NCBI GenBank assembly: GCA_029817715.1
Contig: JARUPY010000395.1
Span: 620,001 to 684,000, forward strand
Direction: 5' to 3'
DNA: 64,000 bases
Origin: Melastoma dodecandrum
Lineage: Eukaryota > Streptophyta > Magnoliopsida > Myrtales > Melastomataceae
Positions 1-10,017 of the stretch are shown here, one piece after another; the stretch's first letter is position 1, and every line of letters begins with the position of its first letter. Under the pieces are notes generated by a model that saw nothing but the letters and a program-made list of their open reading frames with translations, was not told where the DNA came from and searched no databases. The position numbers and the translations under genes are program-made.

Positions 1-1280
1 AAAAAAAAAAAGAGGAGTGCTATTAACTTCTCCTGTTATTGCAATTCCCTCTTTGGGTTGCGGTTTATTTTTGTTTTTTTTTTTGTCACTTGTCCCTGTG
101 TTTGACATACACCCATTTCCATCACCATAGAACTTTATAAAAAGTTAGCCGACCCACACACGACATGATCAAGAGCACTTCACCTTTGCCCTTGCAAATT
201 TACAATGGAGAGCAGCGTGGAGTACTGAATTTGTTTGAGTAAACTAACACAAATAAACATTCGTTCCGTTGAAAATAATAATATACAATATGTCGCACTT
301 TCATTTAATGCCTTTTAAGGAGAGTGGACGTCGACTTATGTACAACAAGTCTCGTCGAAGCCAGAGCACCCATCTTTGTCTTGTCTTGAGAGTCAAGAAT
401 TGTCCTTCCAAAAGAGAGGAATATTCCTTTGTATTAAGGATTATTAAAAAAATCATGGAATGGTATGCATCTAAGGAATATTCCTTTGTATTATTAAATC
501 ATGGGGATGGTGAGCACCTAATCTAATAATTATACTGTGATCCGATTCTCTTTCCATCTATGTTTCCGTGCAGCTTTGCCGGATATGCCCCCACTTCCAT
601 CACGCCATATACTTTATATGTATTGCTTTTGTCCGTTTTCATGAAATTCCACAGTGGACATCTTATTTTATACATAAAGAAATTCATTATATTGAATCAA
701 TTGTCAATTGTATACTTTGCATAAAATGAGTTACAGAAGAAATAAAAAAAGAAGACAAATTCCCAAATTGAGATCACTAGGTCGCTTAATTTTGTATAAA
801 AATGTAGTGAATGTTGAATTACTTATTATCTTTACAGTGATTTTTTAATCATTAAATTTCCACACACGTCAAAGAAAACCACGTCTTACAGTCCGTGGAA
901 TATTTTGGGGTTGTGGGTGAGTTGTAATAAGTAAAGTGAAGTCGGTCAAAGGCGTTACTTTAAACCTTTGAAAATGCATGGGGTCGAATCCCAAATTATC
1001 ACCAAAAGTAGAGACTTGCCATATTGACGTCCTTCTCCATTTATTTGGGTAGTTGTCTTCTAAACTAGCACGTCGTTCTCCTATCCCCTCCACTTCATCC
1101 ACCTCACACTTTCGACTGTTTCTTGTCTGCGTGTGTCGGAAAACTCTGGGTTCACATTTAGCAACTTAAACATCGAGACTGAGGGAATCTTTATTTCTAA
1201 TTGTTGGCCAAAAGTATTACATTAGACCGACGCGACCATCAGGGGTTATCTTTGTTTTGACTCGATATTATGTTCATCGT

Positions 1281-1288
1281 TATATAAA
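1281..1288 (+). promoter_or_regulatory. TATA box of NAC-like gene P1
   Basis: TATATAAA lies 45 bp upstream of the ATG at 1,333. It is followed by a leader that is conserved in the other copies of the module. Equivalent boxes occur at 48,240 (P2), near 15,280 (B) and near 27,707 (E), so the core promoter travelled with the gene. Confidence 0.55.
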
Positions 1289-1332
1289 CCCATCCTTCAT
1301 CGGTTAGTTTTCAAGCAACTCCTCGAAGTTCC

Positions 1333-2085
1333 ATGTCGTCCCTCCCCCCTCCTCCATCGATCGGACCGATGTTCCGCAGCTGCTGCCCATTCACCATCGA
1401 TGCGGATAATAACCCCTTCCAAAACCGACCGGAAGACTTGAGTGGTATGATCCTTGCTGAACCAACTACTTTTACAACTATAGCATGCTTGCTAATCTAC
1501 CCCCTGCTGGTTTACTTTTTCATACGTCAGAGCATACATGGTATCTCCTGTGCTCAGGTGATAACAGAGGCTCGGAAGCGGCGTCCTGGAAGCCGAAAAG
1601 GGAACCTCACCATGTCACACTCATGGGACTGCCCGTGTTTTGCTCGGAAACCATCTGGGTATTCTGCGAAGGGGACAACCAGGAGACTGATTGGATAATG
1701 ATACAGTATGCCATGACCATATCCAACGTAAGTAATGGAACTCAAGCTGAAAACATGGGAACATTTCGATTCTCAAAGGTCTAGCTGAGCTCTTCTATGT
1801 GCAGGAGACTGTCTCGATATGCAGAATCGGGAAAGCACCTCGTAATCATGTGGTTTGTCCAAATCTGGATGCCTTTTGCCATTCATTCGAAGTCCTTTCT
1901 TAGACGTTACTGTTTTCTTTATGGAACAGGCTGGTGATCCATTCCCCTTCGGTGAGTTCCGTAACCACGCGAACAACTGTCCCTTCCTGACTGCCGTGAA
2001 CCAGGAGGCCTCCCGCATCATCTCCGAAGGCGACTTCCTCGAGTTAGACGATCTCGAGGGACCTTCATTTCCTGCTGAGGACTAG
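1333..2085 (+). CDS. Truncated NAC-domain-like gene, copy P1 (four exons)
   Basis: My gene model has exons 1,333-1,444, 1,558-1,727, 1,805-1,891 and 1,930-2,085, all with GT-AG borders and matching phases, giving 174 codons. Exons 2-3 resemble the second half of a plant NAC domain: a SWKP block like YWKxTG, then TIWVFCEGD and ETDWIMIQY like the TLVFYxG...TDWIMHEY block, then ISICRI-type residues like WVLCRI. The last exon encodes an acidic tail ending near DFLELDDLEGP. NAC subdomains A and B are absent, so normal DNA binding is doubtful. Intron 3 would be only 38 nt, which is unusually short for a plant; without it exon 3 ends in TAG. The assignment to NAC is inferred from motif spacing, not from a search. 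It could be an expressed truncated NAC gene or a captured fragment in a mobile module. Confidence 0.5.
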
Positions 2086-2209
2086 GGAACCAGTGAAGTT
2101 GATGCGCTGCCTGGCAGGGCTTTTACCGACACGAGATCTCAGTCCTAAAATCTGGGTTATCTTCTCTTTGTTATATGATCGATCGCAAGATGTAGTATGT
2201 TGTTGATCT

Positions 2210-3335
2210 CAAAATTGCAGGAGAAATAAAAATCCCAATAAATCAGCAATCAACATTCGATCCTTGATCCCCTTCCAGACACTCTTTTTATCCCCAGACA
2301 GACGCACAAACAAAAGGAGGAAAACAGACACGATCTCATAGGATTCCAGGCCTAACCGCTGCCAATGCCAGCAAGGTCCCTTCAGTCCATCCTCAAGAAC
2401 CACCATCTTCAGACGCTTCCTTCTGGTTCGTCCAATAGGCATCTCGTCAAGGATAAATCGTTGCAACGGTGGCAAACCGACGCATCTCCTATCCCTCCTC
2501 TGGCGACTAATAACCCAGGATCCACCTCTTACAATCTCCGTCACCAGCGATTCCACTCGTCAATCACGACCAGGAGCCCAAGGAGCTCCCAACTCCAACC
2601 AGTACCACCTGCCTGGGCGACCACTTCGCTACGGAGAACACCGTCTCCAGTGATTCCCCTTTATCCAGCAACAAGCAGACCCAAGGCTCGTCTCCATCCT
2701 TAGCTGCCCGCGCCCCACTACCTGGCGCAACAAATCGCGGTGGAAACAAGCTCCCGACCACATCGGACATTCATCACGTTGAAGTCTCCGCTGCTAGCGA
2801 CCAGCTCCGCGACGATCAGACGACACTGATCTTCCGAAATCCGGCAACGGTGAGGGCCTACTTGATCACCCCGGCCTCAGCCTCATCCCGAGCACCTCCT
2901 CCTGCGCCCAGATCTGAAGAAGCCCTCTCCCCTTTTTACCTTGCCGTCACCAAAACCGACAGCAGCGAACCCGTCTTCTCCCGGTGTCTTCGGAATCGGC
3001 AGCGGCCAAACCCGTCTTCCCCAACACTCCCAGACCCAGCGGCAGCGACCCACTTCCTCCCCGATGTTCCCACATCCGGCGGCGGCGACCAATGTCCTCT
3101 CCGGCATCCCCTCCAGCACCGATGTCCTTCGAATCTGACCGCTGTTACCAATCAGCGCGGCGGCGACCAGATGACGATGATCCTCGAGATCCGGCAGCGG
3201 CGATGGCTTACTTGACCACCCCAGTTGGAGTTCACCTTGGACGTTTCCCCCTACGCCCAAATCTGCGGCCTCCGACGGCGCCTCCCTGTCCCAAACAGCA
3301 ATTCTCTGTTGTTCGGCCATGCGAAAGAATAGTTA
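2210..3335. repeat. Pro/Ser-rich dispersed segment (family Y), copy 1
   Basis: This is a C-rich stretch with several overlapping open frames on both strands and no frame that stands out as coding. It recurs at 49,170-50,095. A part recurs at 12,395-12,595 and a short part at 52,165-52,350. The rearrangement between copies and the lack of recognisable domains argue against a host gene. I cannot assign it to a transposon class. Confidence 0.6.
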
Positions 3336-4310
3336 ACTATTTTACTTCCTTTCCATCTTTCTGTATTGTATCCGTCGTAATTCGTACGGATGGATGGCTA
3401 CGTCCATTACGAAATATCAACATTGTTTCGTATTTTTTAGTATGAATCGTTTCCTACTATATAAAATTGCTTACTTTTTTACTAACCGTTTTCGTACAGT
3501 TCAAAATTTAGACACATACTAAAGTATGAAATTACTTACAGGGTTCGAACTTTGGGTTGGTCTCCACGTTTTGTTTCTCTTTTCCCTGTGTGTCATATGC
3601 CCCACTTCCATCACACCACCATATATTTTACATGTATTGTTTCTGTCCTTTTTCATGAAATTCCACAATGTACATCTTATTTTATACATTAAAAAGAAAT
3701 CATTATATTGTAATCAATTGTCATATGTAATGTTCCCCCACACACATTCAGTCCTCTCTCTAAATATTTATTAGACTAAATCAATGCATTGAGAATTATC
3801 TGGTTCGGTCGTCGTACAAAGTTAAAAAGAACGAAAACTGAGTTGACAAAAGAGTCAAGCACTCACATATACAATTGGAAACAAAAGGATAATACTTGTT
3901 TGAATTGATGTTGAATGTTGTGTTGTAGATTTCTAAAACTAAAAATTGAAAATATTTATAGGCGTAACACCTATAAAACGATTCCTAAAACATCGCTGAC
4001 AAATTGCCCAACATCCTCCGATTCTTCCACGTATTTGGTCATTAGAATATCTTCTAGAAGTCCATCTTTTTCTTCTTGTCACTCATAATTCCATCACTCG
4101 AAGCTTCCTCTTTAAATCTCAATCACTCAATTGACATCCCCAGGGGGATTTGCTTCGGCAGACTATTGGACTTTAATAAACACATGGTCCCGAAGAAATA
4201 CAGTATATAAAGAGAAAATTTGATCGGATTAAACAAAGAGAATAAGAAAATAATAACTACCAAACAAAACAGCATTAATTTAGGAGAAATGATTCTGAAC
4301 TTGCTCCCCT

Positions 4311-4374
4311 TTGTGCCAATTCCCGACTATATTAAAAAAGTAAAAAGGTATAGTGGGGAATCGGCGCAAATCAT
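4311..4374. repeat. Short hairpin repeat, copy 1
   Basis: Imperfect inverted arms (TGCCAATTCCC... and ...GGGAATCGGCGCA) surround a short AT-rich loop. The same hairpin occurs at 13,248-13,314 and, with near-perfect arms, at 13,692-13,760. A half copy lies at about 51,832-51,868. This is a small MITE-like family, class unknown. Confidence 0.6.
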
Positions 4375-4769
4375 CCCGTCACAGATAAGGACAACCACAA
4401 ACCCAAAACGAGAGACAATGATAAAAAACCTACCAAAGTTCAACATAAAAGATCGTCAAGCTTTTGTTGGGAATTTCCTAAGTCCATGTCATGCATGCCT
4501 GATATGCCCCACTTCCCTCATCATATATTAAAAATAAAATAAAAAAAGACAATCTTTTTATTTTATTTTTTGGTGGGATGATGCCACAGAGAGAGAGAGA
4601 GAGGATAGAAAAGCTAATATTTGCTTTGCTTTGCTTGGCTTGGCTTGGCTACATCATATCGTCAAGACCCCTCCCCCCAAGAGAGAAAGGTACCCATATA
4701 CATTCATATTTCACAGGGCATTAAATTCGATTCTGAACTTGCTCCCCTGGGGGAATGGGCGCAAATCAT

Positions 4770-5136
4770 GAGTTAAGAAATTACTGCTCCTATTTGTTTA
4801 AGTGGTTCTACATTTAATACTGGCTATATTGTGAACTAATTGAGTTTGCCTCCCAAATGGGCCAAAAAACCAAATTAAGTATTACTAGTCATTTAAATAT
4901 ATCTCTTTGTTTATTCCCTACCCCCAACCTAGAGTAGCTGGGTGGGGAATCATTTTTTAGTTTATATTTCACATAAAAATGAGTCGCAGAATAAATACCG
5001 AATATATTTAAATGACTAGTAATACTTAATTTGTTTTTTTGGCCCATTTGGGAGGCAAATTCAATTAGTTCACAATATAGTCAGACTATTAAATGTAGAA
5101 CCACTTAAACAAATAAGAGCAGTAATTTCTTAACTC
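4770..5136. mobile_element. Foldback MITE, unit A copy (367 bp)
   Basis: Two inverted arms of roughly 130 bp start GAGTTAAGAAATTACTGCTC and end with its reverse complement. They flank a core of about 100 bp with no coding capacity. The unit B copy is at 13,761-14,129, and only the left arm survives at 51,868-51,975. I could not define a clear target duplication. The structure fits a non-autonomous TIR element. Confidence 0.75.
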
Positions 5137-6024
5137 ATTGTTACAGAATTGACAACATATGTGAAACGAAATATTTCAAGGAGAGAAAGAAATTTGGGTT
5201 GAAATGATCAAATACATGTATTAGAATAAAGCGAATTTTGATTCTAGTAGATTATATAAAGGAATGATGTAATAAAATTAAAAATAAATTATACGAGAAT
5301 CTGTATTTCTTGTAATAAAAAAAAAAGACAATTTCCCAAAATACAATTCACGATTGAGATCACTAGGTCGCTTCATTTTGTATAAAAATGTAATGAATAT
5401 TGAATTACTTAATATAAGATTTATCTTTGCAGTGATTTCTTAATCATAAAATTTCCACACACGTCAAAGAAAACCACGTCTTACAGTGTAGTCTCCCGTG
5501 GCGGGTTGGAATGAGAGTGGTAGGGAAGCATTTTTGGGGTTGTGGGTGACGTTTCATATTGACGTCGGTCTCCATTATTTGGACATTTGTCTTCTAAACT
5601 AGCACGTCGTTCTCCATTATCACCAAGGGGACACCGACTTTCTAGGGGCATGATTTTGAGGGTGCGATTTGCTTGATATTCTTGTTAATTACCCAAAAAC
5701 TTGATAAATTTTTATATTATTGCTTGTAGTCATTTTTTAGGATTTTGTTAATAGTTTTATTACTGATGTTTATTCTATAAAAGATGGAAAGCATTACTAT
5801 TTGTATTTGAAGGGAAAATTCTGAACAAACGCAACGGGACAAGTAAGATGACCCAGAATTCAGATAAAAAGATCCACCTCATCCACTTCATCCACCTCAC
5901 ACTGTCCTTATCAGATTTCCCAACCCTTAAATCATTGCATTGCGACTGTTTCTTGTGAGTGTGTGTCGGAAAACTCTGTGTTCACATTTAGTAACTTAAA
6001 CATCGAGACTGAGGCCACGTTTTT

Positions 6025-6193
6025 CGGACAAATAAATCATATTGAAATTACATAAGTACCATTTAAGGGTATTTTGTGGGTTCCGGAGATTTTGTAAATC
6101 AGTACAACGACGGAGGATATTTGAGTAATTTAAAGTTAAATTTGTGACCACCACAATCCAAAAATATTTCTTTATTTTTTGGATTACTTAAAT
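6025..6193. repeat. 169-bp insertion in NAC-like promoter, unit A
   Basis: Units A and B (15,014-15,182) carry the same 169-bp block between CACGTTTTT and AATGGGAATC. The E copy near 27,610 has the two flanks joined directly, like an empty site. The block is AT-rich and has no obvious terminal repeats. It lies about 150-300 bp upstream of the NAC-like gene start. Confidence 0.55.
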
Positions 6194-6380
6194 AATGGGA
6201 ATCTTCTCATGGCGGCCAAAAGTATTACAGTAGACCGACGCTACCATCACGGGTCGGCTTTGTTTTTGACTTGATATTATGATTCATCGTCGTATAAATC
6301 CGTCCTTCATCGGTTAGTTTTCAAGCAACTCCTCAAAGTTCCATCTTGTCCCTCCCCCCCTTCCTCCATCGACCGGACCG

Positions 6381-7097
6381 ATGTTCTGCAGCTGCTGCCC
6401 ATTCACCGTCGATGCCGATAATAACCCCTTCCAAAACCGGCCGGAAGACTTGAGTGGTATTTTCCTTGCTGAACCAACTACGTTTACAACTACAGCATGC
6501 TTGTTAATCCACTCCCGGCTGGTTTCTTTTTCATACGTTAGAGCATACGTGGTACATCCTGCGCTCAGGTGATAACAGAGGTTCGGAAGCGGTGTCCTGG
6601 AAGCCAAAAGGGGAACCACACCATGTCGCACTCATTGGACTGCCCGTCATTTGCTGGAAAACCATCTGGGTATTCTGCGAAGGGGACGACCAGGAGACAG
6701 ATTGGATAATGATACAGTATGACATAACCGTATCAAATGTAAGTAATGAAACTCAAGCCGAAAACATGGGAACATTTCCACTCTCAAAGGTCTAGCTGGG
6801 CTCTTTTGTGTGCAGGAGCCTGTTTCAATGTGCAGAATCGGGAAAGCTCCAACCAATCACGTGGTTTGTCCAAATCCTGATGCCTTTTGCCATTCATTCA
6901 AAGTCCTTTCTTAAGACGTTAGTTTTTTCTTTATGGAACAGACTGATGATCCATTCCCCTTCGGTGAGTTCCGAAACCACGTGAACAACTGCCCCTTCCT
7001 GACTGCCGTGAACCAGGAGGCCTCCCGTGTCCTCTCTGAAGGTGACTTCCTCGAGTTAGAGGATCTTGAAGGACCTTCATTTCCTACTGAGGACTAG
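6381..7097 (+). CDS. Truncated NAC-domain-like gene, copy A (sense)
   Basis: The first in-frame ATG is at 6,381, because the upstream ATG used in P1 is ATC here. Exons are 6,381-6,456, 6,569-6,738, 6,816-6,902 and 6,942-7,097. Exons 2-4 have the same lengths (170, 87, 156 nt) and splice borders as P1, and the frame stays open. Exon 2 shows KTIWVFCEGD and ETDWIMIQY, the NAC subdomain-D-like motif. Many differences from P1 change amino acids. A TATAAA lies near 6,294. Either a divergent paralogue or a pseudogene that has kept its frame by chance. Confidence 0.45.
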
Positions 7098-7104
7098 GGA
7101 ACCG

Positions 7105-7550
7105 GTGAAGTTGATGCGCTGTCTGGCAGGGACTTTTGCCGACACGACATCTCAGTCCTAAGCTCCAAAATTAGGGTCATCTTCTCTTTGTATATCATGG
7201 ATCGAAATATGTAGTATGTGAATAAGGTTTCCTCAATGAAATCAAACCCCATGTTCCGATGTCACCTTCTTCGACAGACTTCCCTTCTAGCAACGAAGCT
7301 TCCAATTCGTCTTCTCCTGTTGGCTATGTTGACTGAATATTTGCGAGTCGCTAAACCTCTCAGCTGCGTGCTTTGTGTTACCTCGTCCCCTCGGGTGATA
7401 ACAGAGATTTGGAAGCCAAGAGGGGAACCTCCTCGTTTAACATCTATGGGGCACTCTCCTCCTCCGTCTCCTCCCACCCCAGGGTCCCCATCCATCCTCC
7501 GGGTTTCCTCCTACCGGCCGGCACACCAGCAGGCGATCAAGACCTCGGCA
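7105..7550 (+). repeat. Module middle segment, unit A
   Basis: This segment follows the NAC-like stop codon and recurs at 21,110-21,570 (B) and, inverted, at 55,030-55,495 (C). It contains a short echo of NAC-like exon 2 (GGTGATAACAGAG, GGAAGCCAAGAGGGGAACC) and a C-rich part. I see no gene in it. Its constant position shows that the NAC-like gene and the DGP2 fragment move as one module. Confidence 0.6.
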
Positions 7551-7706
7551 TGACAACAGTCTTCGATCGAAACCGATCGCCATTACCCCCTGGCACTCCG
7601 AAAGGGGAATCTACACAAAAACAAAAAACCCAAACAAACGCGCCATCAATCGTAACCGCCGAAACAGAATCCGCTCTTTCATGAATTTCGTCGAACAGTT
7701 GGGGCG
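7550..7706 (-). pseudogene. Captured DGP2 fragment, unit A
   Basis: The reverse complement aligns along its length with 60,622-60,800 of the resident DGP2 gene. It includes most of intron 1 (the run around GTGTAG) and the first part of exon 2. Because the intron is retained, the copy was probably made at DNA level or from unspliced RNA. Relative to unit C, about 50 bp of exon 2 are deleted here. It has no intact reading frame. Confidence 0.8.
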
Positions 7707-7861
7707 CATTGGGGAAGAGCTCTGACGAAAAACATTATGACAGAGATTTCGCAACAGTTATTCCGGTATCTCAACCCATGTTTTTCGGAAATATCGATGG
7801 CCAAATATTTATTACTCGTCTGCACACATTACGGCTACAGGGGAACGATTACTTGGTCCTT

Positions 7862-8264
7862 TCCCGATTCTGCATATCGAGACAGTCTCCTGCACATAGA
7901 AGAGGCCAGCTAGACCTTTGAGAATCGAAATGTTCCCATGTTTTCAGCTTGAGTTCCGTTACTTACGTTGGATATGGTCATGACATACTGTATCATTATC
8001 CAATCTGTCTCCTGGTTGCCCCTTCGCAGAATACCCAGATGGTTTCCGAGCAGTCCCATGAGTGTGATTAGCAAGCATGCTATAGTTGTCACCCGTGGGG
8101 GCCCTGTACAGCAAAGCCATTTGGTTCAGCTTGGAATATACCACTCAAGTCTTCCGGCCGGTTCTGGAAGGGACGGTAAAAGGGCAGCTGCCGAACATCG
8201 GTCCGATCGAAGGAAGGGGGGAATAGATTGAACTTTTGAGGAATTCCCTGCCGCGAAGATGGTT
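7862..8264 (-). pseudogene. Antisense NAC-like fragment, unit A
   Basis: The minus strand carries parts of NAC-like exon 3, intron 2, exon 2 (truncated after the VFCEGD region), a rearranged intron 1 and exon 1. With the sense copy at 6,381-7,097 it forms an inverted repeat separated by about 0.9 kb. It is internally deleted and so cannot encode the full product. Confidence 0.7.
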
Positions 8265-8399
8265 GGGATGTTTAAGGTAAGTCCAGTTCGCTTAAAAACA
8301 AACTGCTGCCGGACTGGTTTACTCCAGATGACACATTTTGACTTCTTGGGGTAGGAATTATTAGTTTGGACATCACATCAGGACCCCCCCACCAGATTT

Positions 8400-8790
8400 C
8401 AAAATTGTCCCATAAACTCATATGACATATGACGTATGTCGGCGACGACTTGACTTCCGAAAGTCCAAAAATTACATGCGACGTATGAAACGAGAAAAAC
8501 GAACGTAAAATTGTTCATGTAACTCGACCGCAGCAGGAAATTTGAACACACGGATGTCCCGGTAGGCAGTGGCCTGGACTCGGGCTCGTCGCGCGATGAA
8601 CACAAACCTCCAACGTTCGCGATGCCATTGCCGAGATTACCGCTCGATCACAATTATGATATCTCGAGGAGACATTAAGATTGGTGCTGACTTTAGGTTA
8701 CGTGAACTTATTATATCTATTTTTCAATTGGAATGCTTCCTGTACGAATAAAAAAGGTGAACAGCACCATGTTGTGGTAGTTTGTATATA
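8400..8790. repeat. Dispersed repeat R, copy 1
   Basis: A block of about 390 bp starting near TCATATGACATATGAC and ending near GGTGAACAGCACCATG is repeated at 22,490-22,880, 32,157-32,550 and 56,440-56,800. Three copies lie at the same place in units A, B and C. The fourth abuts the pararetrovirus relic. I see no coding potential. Confidence 0.75.
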
Positions 8791-9499
8791 AAAAAGGTGA
8801 ACAACCCCATGATGTGGTAGTTTATATATCTTGAACCCCACGATTGGGTTACGTTTTTCAAATTTGTCCTAAGAGTAAGATAAATGAGCTAAAAACTTAC
8901 ATAGAGAATAGAGCAAATCTTGATTCTAGTAAATTAATAAAGAAAAGATGTAATAAATGGTAAAAATAAATTACACGAAATTTGTATAAAAAAATATTGA
9001 TTATTGAATATTGCTTGTCATAAGCTTTACGTTTCTTGATTTTTAATAATGAAATTGTCTAAGAGAACCACATCTTAGTTACCTATGGGGACTTGTTTAG
9101 GTTCCCGTAACGTTAGGTCTGTTGGGATGATAAATGATTTTAAAGGAAAGAATTATGAAAATAAAACTTCATAAAAAATTAGTTATAATTAATTTTTGAA
9201 ACTGAATCCGAGCAAGATTTTTAGAAAATCAAACAGGACGTTAGTACGATGTAAGTAAACGACCGGGAGATTTTGTTCAAACCCCCAGATGAAGTTCAAT
9301 CTTTGTGTCTTACACCATCACGTGCAAAATCTTCGGACCACCATGTGATCATCCCCCTCGACCCACGAGGAGTTTTATTCCGTACTAATAATTTTAAAAT
9401 GAAATACAGTTTCTTTGGATATCGTCCAATATAGCCTTTAAGTCGATATTTAAGTATGAAATTTATTTCACGAAAGAAATCACTACTTGAATTAGTAAT

Positions 9500-9700
9500 T
9501 TAGATTGTTTAGGATGAAATCCTTAATCAAAGTAGTGATTTCATGGTGGTCGATCACAAAAAATTATTTTTTCAAGCTACCATTTTATAGTGATCGGTTA
9601 GATCACAAAAAATCGTGATATCAAGTTGCCATTTTATGGTGGTTGATTAAATCACAAGAAATCGTTTTTCCAAATAGCGATTTTGAAACTAATTAAAAGG
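9500..9700. repeat. AT-rich block with degenerate direct repeats, present in A and C only
   Basis: About three degenerate copies of a unit of about 56 bp (GATCACAAAAAAT... CCATTTTAT) lie between TTTAGGAT and AAAGGAAGTAC. Unit C has the block at about 57,540-57,720. Unit B (near 24,785) lacks it. The flank also contains an inverted GAAATCACTACTT / AAGTAGTGATTTC pair. Confidence 0.55.
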
Positions 9701-10017
9701 AAGTACTACTTTTTCACCGGTGACTTTTTTTGTAGAACTAAATGAGCCAAATAAAAGTGAAAATAAAATCTTATGGGAATTGATGCACGATAAAGACGAT
9801 AACAACTAATGTCATCATACAAGCCTGCTTATATAGACAGAAACTTAATATGGTTAAAATGAGAGAGGTCGTTATACGTTGGAATCTAATCATGAGCATT
9901 CTTTCTCGATTGTCAAAGAAGAATTCATCACTATGCAAAAGCGTGAAATGCGTTAGTGGGAGAAGTTATTACCATTAAGAAGGATTGTGTGTGCGTTCAT
10001 GAAATTGAGAAATGATG

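Larger units (their letters stand above)
138..3790. repeat. Segmental duplicate P1 (copy without insertions)
   Basis: This block recurs later as three pieces: 34,272-34,471, 47,279-50,095 and 51,244-51,820. The gaps between the pieces are exactly a Tat-type retrotransposon and a solo LTR, so P1 is the empty-site paralogue of both insertions. From about 541 to 2,590 the two copies align at a constant offset of 46,959 with no difference that I found. The left part (138-540) and right part (2,600-3,790) show substitutions and indels, including a 4-bp and a larger deletion in the second copy. It contains a NAC-like gene and a proline/serine-rich repeat segment. Confidence 0.9.
3810..10017. repeat. 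Segmental duplicate unit A
   Basis: This unit is collinear with 12,597-25,100 (unit B), once the 5-kb retrotransposon in B and a 1-kb island at 23.1-24.1 kb are discounted. Its right half is also collinear with 56,280-58,030 (unit C). Order: hairpin, foldback MITE, NAC-like gene (+), shared middle segment with a DGP2 fragment, antisense NAC-like copy, then an AT-rich tail. Similarity to B and C stops near 10,017. Confidence 0.85.

Noticed and set aside
2850..3445. Several overlapping ORFs of 120-150 codons as genes
   Set aside because: Open frames occur on both strands at once in a C-rich repeat. No domain is recognised, and paralogous copies carry disrupting indels, so this is composition rather than coding.
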